From Pseudorhodoplanes sp. (GTDB lineage: Bacteria > Pseudomonadota > Alphaproteobacteria > Rhizobiales > Xanthobacteraceae), in assembly GCA_022843165.1 (NCBI GenBank), contig JALHOD010000018.1, forward strand, positions 1 through 64,000: DNA of 64,000 nucleotides. The letters are read 5' to 3'. The position numbers were made by a program, and so were the translations under genes. A model generated the notes under the pieces. The model saw nothing but the letters and a program-made list of their open reading frames with translations, made no database searches and was not told the DNA's origin. This document shows positions 61,822 to 64,000 of the stretch, piece by piece. The first letter of the stretch is position 1. Every line of letters starts with the position of its first letter.

Positions 61822-62160
61822 ATGATCAAGAACTTCGATGAAATTCAGCAAATCGGAAAAGAGAATGTCGACGTCGCGATGAAGTCGTTCGGCGCCGCGT
61901 CGAAAAACGCGCAGGCGATCGCGGTCGAAATGGCCGACTATTCCAAGAAGGCGTTCGAGGACGGCGCGCAGGCTTTTGAAAAGCTGCTTGGCGCGAAGTC
62001 GATCGAAAAGGCGATCGAGTTGCAGCAGAGCTACTTCAAGGACGCCTATGAGGGGTTCGTGACCAAGGCGACCAAGGTCGGCGAATTGTATGCCGATCTC
62101 GCCAAGGAAACCTACAAGCCCTACGAAGGCTTCCTCGCCAAGGTGACGCCGGCGAAATAA
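61822..62160 (+). CDS. phasin family protein
   Basis: Protein of 112 residues, nearly all amphipathic helix: NFDEIQQIGKENVDVAMKSFGAASKNAQAIAVEMADYSKKAFEDG, then FEKLLGAKSIEKAIELQQSYFKDAYEGFVTKATKVGELYADLAKETYKP. This is the phasin_2 pattern; phasins coat polyhydroxyalkanoate granules. Length is typical. A strong bidirectional terminator follows, and a TGC-rich promoter precedes. No pha synthase gene in the window. Confidence 0.95.
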   Translation: MIKNFDEIQQIGKENVDVAMKSFGAASKNAQAIAVEMADYSKKAFEDGAQAFEKLLGAKSIEKAIELQQSYFKDAYEGFVTKATKVGELYADLAKETYKPYEGFLAKVTPAK

Positions 62161-62210
62161 GCTGCGCCGGTATGGCGTACGAGTTGCGTCAGTCTGATCA
62201 GTTTGAAATG

Positions 62211-62243
62211 AAAAAGCCCGGCCTTTCAGCCGGGCTTTTGTTT
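62211..62243. terminator. bidirectional intrinsic terminator between phasin and TadG-like genes
   Basis: AAAAGCCCGGC-ctttca-GCCGGGCTTTT followed by GTTT on the plus strand and by T-rich sequence on the minus strand. An 11-bp stem with T-tracts on both sides serves the two convergent genes. Confidence 0.88.
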
Positions 62244-62260
62244 AGTCGATAGTTGGCGGG

Positions 62261-63583
62261 TTACTCGGCCAGCCGCAGGTTGGCCAGGCTGTTGGCGATG
62301 GTCGTGAACACGACATTGAGCTGCGAGGCGTCCTGCACGTCGTAATACATCGAAGTGTTGGTCGCGCAGCTTCTCAGCAGATTGGCGTTCCCGTTGATCA
62401 CGCGGATCGTATAGAGCTTGATGCCGGCGGCCTTGATGTTGGTGCAGGCGAGCTGGGTGCGCGCGTCGATCGAAGACTGCTTCGTCACCTCTTCGTTTTT
62501 CTTGTTGTCCCACGCCTCGGTGTTGTCGCCGTCCGTCAGCAGGATCACGACCTTATCGAGATCGCTGTTCGGCGCCAGCGCCTGCGTCAGCGGCACCTGG
62601 GTCGTCAGCGAATGCCAGGCCCAGACCAAGCCGATCGTCACATTGGTCATCCCGTTGGGCGACATCGAATCGATCTTGCTGGTCAGGTTGGTCCAGTTCG
62701 ACGTCAGCGGCATGAGTGTGGTCAGCGATCCGCAATCCGCCGTCGGGAAGAGGCTGTCTGCGACCGATATGTTCGGCACATTGTCGTTGGTGTCGTAGGG
62801 GTAGGTGCGGTCGCGGAGGCAGCCTTCCCAGTTGCTGTGGTTCTTGGGAGTCCACTTCTTGTTGTATTTGATGCAGCTATTGTAGGTCTTGTAGTCCTTG
62901 TCGCTGCAGCTGCCGTTGGCCTTGTCCCATTCGTCCCAGTCGAACCATTCGTTGTCCTTGTAACTGTTGCCAAGGTTTACGGTCGTATCGAACGGGATGA
63001 TGGAGATCTTGATGTCGCCCTCGGCCTTGGCGGCGGACTTCAGCGTCGTGATCAGGTTCTTTGCGGCGATCTTGAGCTGCGTCATCTTTCCGCTCGATGA
63101 CATCGAGCCGGTATTGTCGAGCGCCAGCGCCAGTTCGAGCTTCTTGAATCCCCAGATCGCCTGCGAGTCCGCGCCGAACGAGATGTCCGGCCGCCACATC
63201 CCCGTCAGGGTGGTGTCGATTTTCGCGGTGGCGGCGACGGTGAGTTTGAACTTGTTGTTGGCCAGCGGCTCGTAGCTCGCCTTGACGATCTTGAGGTCCT
63301 TGGCGTCCGAACGGTTGAAATTGGCCTGGACATACTTGAACGCCGTTCCCGGAAGATCCTGGGTCTTAGCGGCGTCTTTCGACAAGGTCAGGGTGGCCGC
63401 GTCCACAGCGGCCTGCAGCGAGGATTTGGCGGAATTGGCGCGGCTGTAATCCACCGCGGCGCCGATCAGGCCGAGCACCGGCAGGCTCGCCAGCGCGAAA
63501 GTCATGGCGACGTTGCCGCCTTGCGCCGGACCGAACTCGCGCAGCCGCACGCGGCAGGATGCGAAGAGGGACTTCATGCTCAT
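62261..63583 (-). CDS. TadG-like pilus/VWA domain protein, copy 1
   Basis: Protein of 440 residues. The N-terminal TadE/TadG-like helix is GGNVAMTFALASLPVLGLIGAAVDYSRA, followed by a long extracytoplasmic part with a VWA domain: MIDAS DNTGSMSSSGKM, the ILLTDGDNTEAW loop and IKLYTIRVINGN. The middle has a Cys-rich, Trp/Asn/Lys-rich insert (KNHSNWEGC). Likely a surface or periplasmic protein of the tight-adherence system, though no tad ATPase genes are present here. ATG 63583 is preferred to GTG 63592. A paralogue lies directly upstream. Confidence 0.87.
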   Translation of the reverse strand: MSMKSLFASCRVRLREFGPAQGGNVAMTFALASLPVLGLIGAAVDYSRANSAKSSLQAAVDAATLTLSKDAAKTQDLPGTAFKYVQANFNRSDAKDLKIVKASYEPLANNKFKLTVAATAKIDTTLTGMWRPDISFGADSQAIWGFKKLELALALDNTGSMSSSGKMTQLKIAAKNLITTLKSAAKAEGDIKISIIPFDTTVNLGNSYKDNEWFDWDEWDKANGSCSDKDYKTYNSCIKYNKKWTPKNHSNWEGCLRDRTYPYDTNDNVPNISVADSLFPTADCGSLTTLMPLTSNWTNLTSKIDSMSPNGMTNVTIGLVWAWHSLTTQVPLTQALAPNSDLDKVVILLTDGDNTEAWDNKKNEEVTKQSSIDARTQLACTNIKAAGIKLYTIRVINGNANLLRSCATNTSMYYDVQDASQLNVVFTTIANSLANLRLAE

Positions 63584-63779
63584 GGCTGTCACCTGTTACC
63601 AATCTTCCGATACAGGTCGTAAACAGCGCGCATGAAATTGCAGTAAAGCTCGATGCAAAAAGACGCTTACCGGCCGTTAAGCATGCGGCTTTGGCCGCGG
63701 AGCGTGAACGAAAATGAAACCGGTTGCATAAGGTTCTAACGGTCGCGGTGACATTGCGTTAACGCTGTGCCGGCCGGGG

Positions 63780-64000
63780 CTATTTCGAGAGCCGCAGATT
63801 GGCGAGATTTTGCGCGATCGATTTGAACACCGTGTTCAGTTCGCTCGCGTCCTCCACGTCGTAATACATGTCGGGCTTGGTCGCGCAATTCTTCAGCAGC
63901 GACGCGTTGCCGTTGATGACACGCACCGTGTAGATCTTGATGTTGTCGGCCTTGGCGTTGTCGCAGGCTTTCTGTGTGCGGGTATCGATCGACGAGGTTG
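63780..64000 (-). CDS. TadG-like VWA protein, copy 2, cut by window end
   Basis: Only the last 73 codons are in the window, reading on the minus strand to TAG at 63780-63782. They encode SSIDTRTQKACDNAK, IKIYTVRVINGNASLLKNCATKPDMYYDVEDASELNTVFKSIAQNLANLRL, near-identical in pattern to the end of copy 1. It is thus a tandem paralogue, about 200 bp upstream of copy 1. The track omits it since its start is outside. Confidence 0.85.
   Translation of the reverse strand, partial: TSSIDTRTQKACDNAKADNIKIYTVRVINGNASLLKNCATKPDMYYDVEDASELNTVFKSIAQNLANLRLSK

Overview
The window is a GC-rich chromosomal segment from an alphaproteobacterium, most likely of the order Hyphomicrobiales (Rhizobiales), near the Bradyrhizobium/Xanthobacteraceae group. 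This rests on recognisable lineage-typical genes: mipZ, the membrane-bound ferritin mbfA, the betaine-lipid pair btaAB, a phasin, TadG-like pilus proteins, DUF1236, DUF1489 and DUF6455 proteins, and a SPOR-domain D,D-carboxypeptidase. Genus cannot be fixed from the sequence alone. Most of the window is ordinary chromosome with short operons on both strands. I see no transposase, integrase, prophage or CRISPR array.

Layout: 0-1.6 kb, a truncated LOV histidine kinase overlapping a response regulator. 2.1-6.3 kb, a same-strand accessory run (GlcG-like protein, orphan Bug-type binding protein, MBL-fold hydrolase, secreted cyclase-family protein, CMD/AhpD-like protein). 6.3-18.8 kb, housekeeping and stress genes (formaldehyde dehydrogenase, photolyase, 1-Cys peroxiredoxin, propionyl-CoA carboxylase alpha, lipB, a FliN-like protein). 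19.26 kb, tRNA-Leu(GAG), followed by an AT-richer two-gene insert to 20.9 kb. 21-23.6 kb, a frameshifted secreted hydrolase and tandem NodB-type deacetylases. 23.7-28.4 kb, mgtE, then a TetR repressor with two perfect operator palindromes facing a thioesterase/isovaleryl-CoA dehydrogenase/thioesterase run. 28.4-34.8 kb, tandem aldo-keto reductases, queC with a probable queuosine-precursor transporter, YdcF, small membrane proteins, rhodanese and GST. 34.8-39.6 kb, a candidate small RNA, secreted proteins, mccB, then a patch of gene debris. 39.6-47 kb, diheme cytochrome c, mbfA, lipase, porin, btaAB. 47-57 kb, cold-shock protein, a YeeE/MFS pair, small proteins, mccA, intradiol dioxygenase, panC. 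57-64 kb, mipZ, a VWA-like protein with a membrane J-domain protein, D,D-carboxypeptidase, phasin, and two tandem TadG-like proteins, the second cut by the window end.

Functional links: isovaleryl-CoA dehydrogenase (26.3 kb), 3-methylcrotonyl-CoA carboxylase beta (36.9 kb) and alpha (53.0 kb) are successive leucine-catabolism steps, yet they lie about 10 and 14 kb apart. Immediately after mccB there is a two-frame broken gene, a headless higA antitoxin and the tail of another gene, which looks like a rearrangement scar. The AT-richer accessory patches contain three probable frameshifts, so gene decay, homopolymer variation or sequencing error should be considered there.
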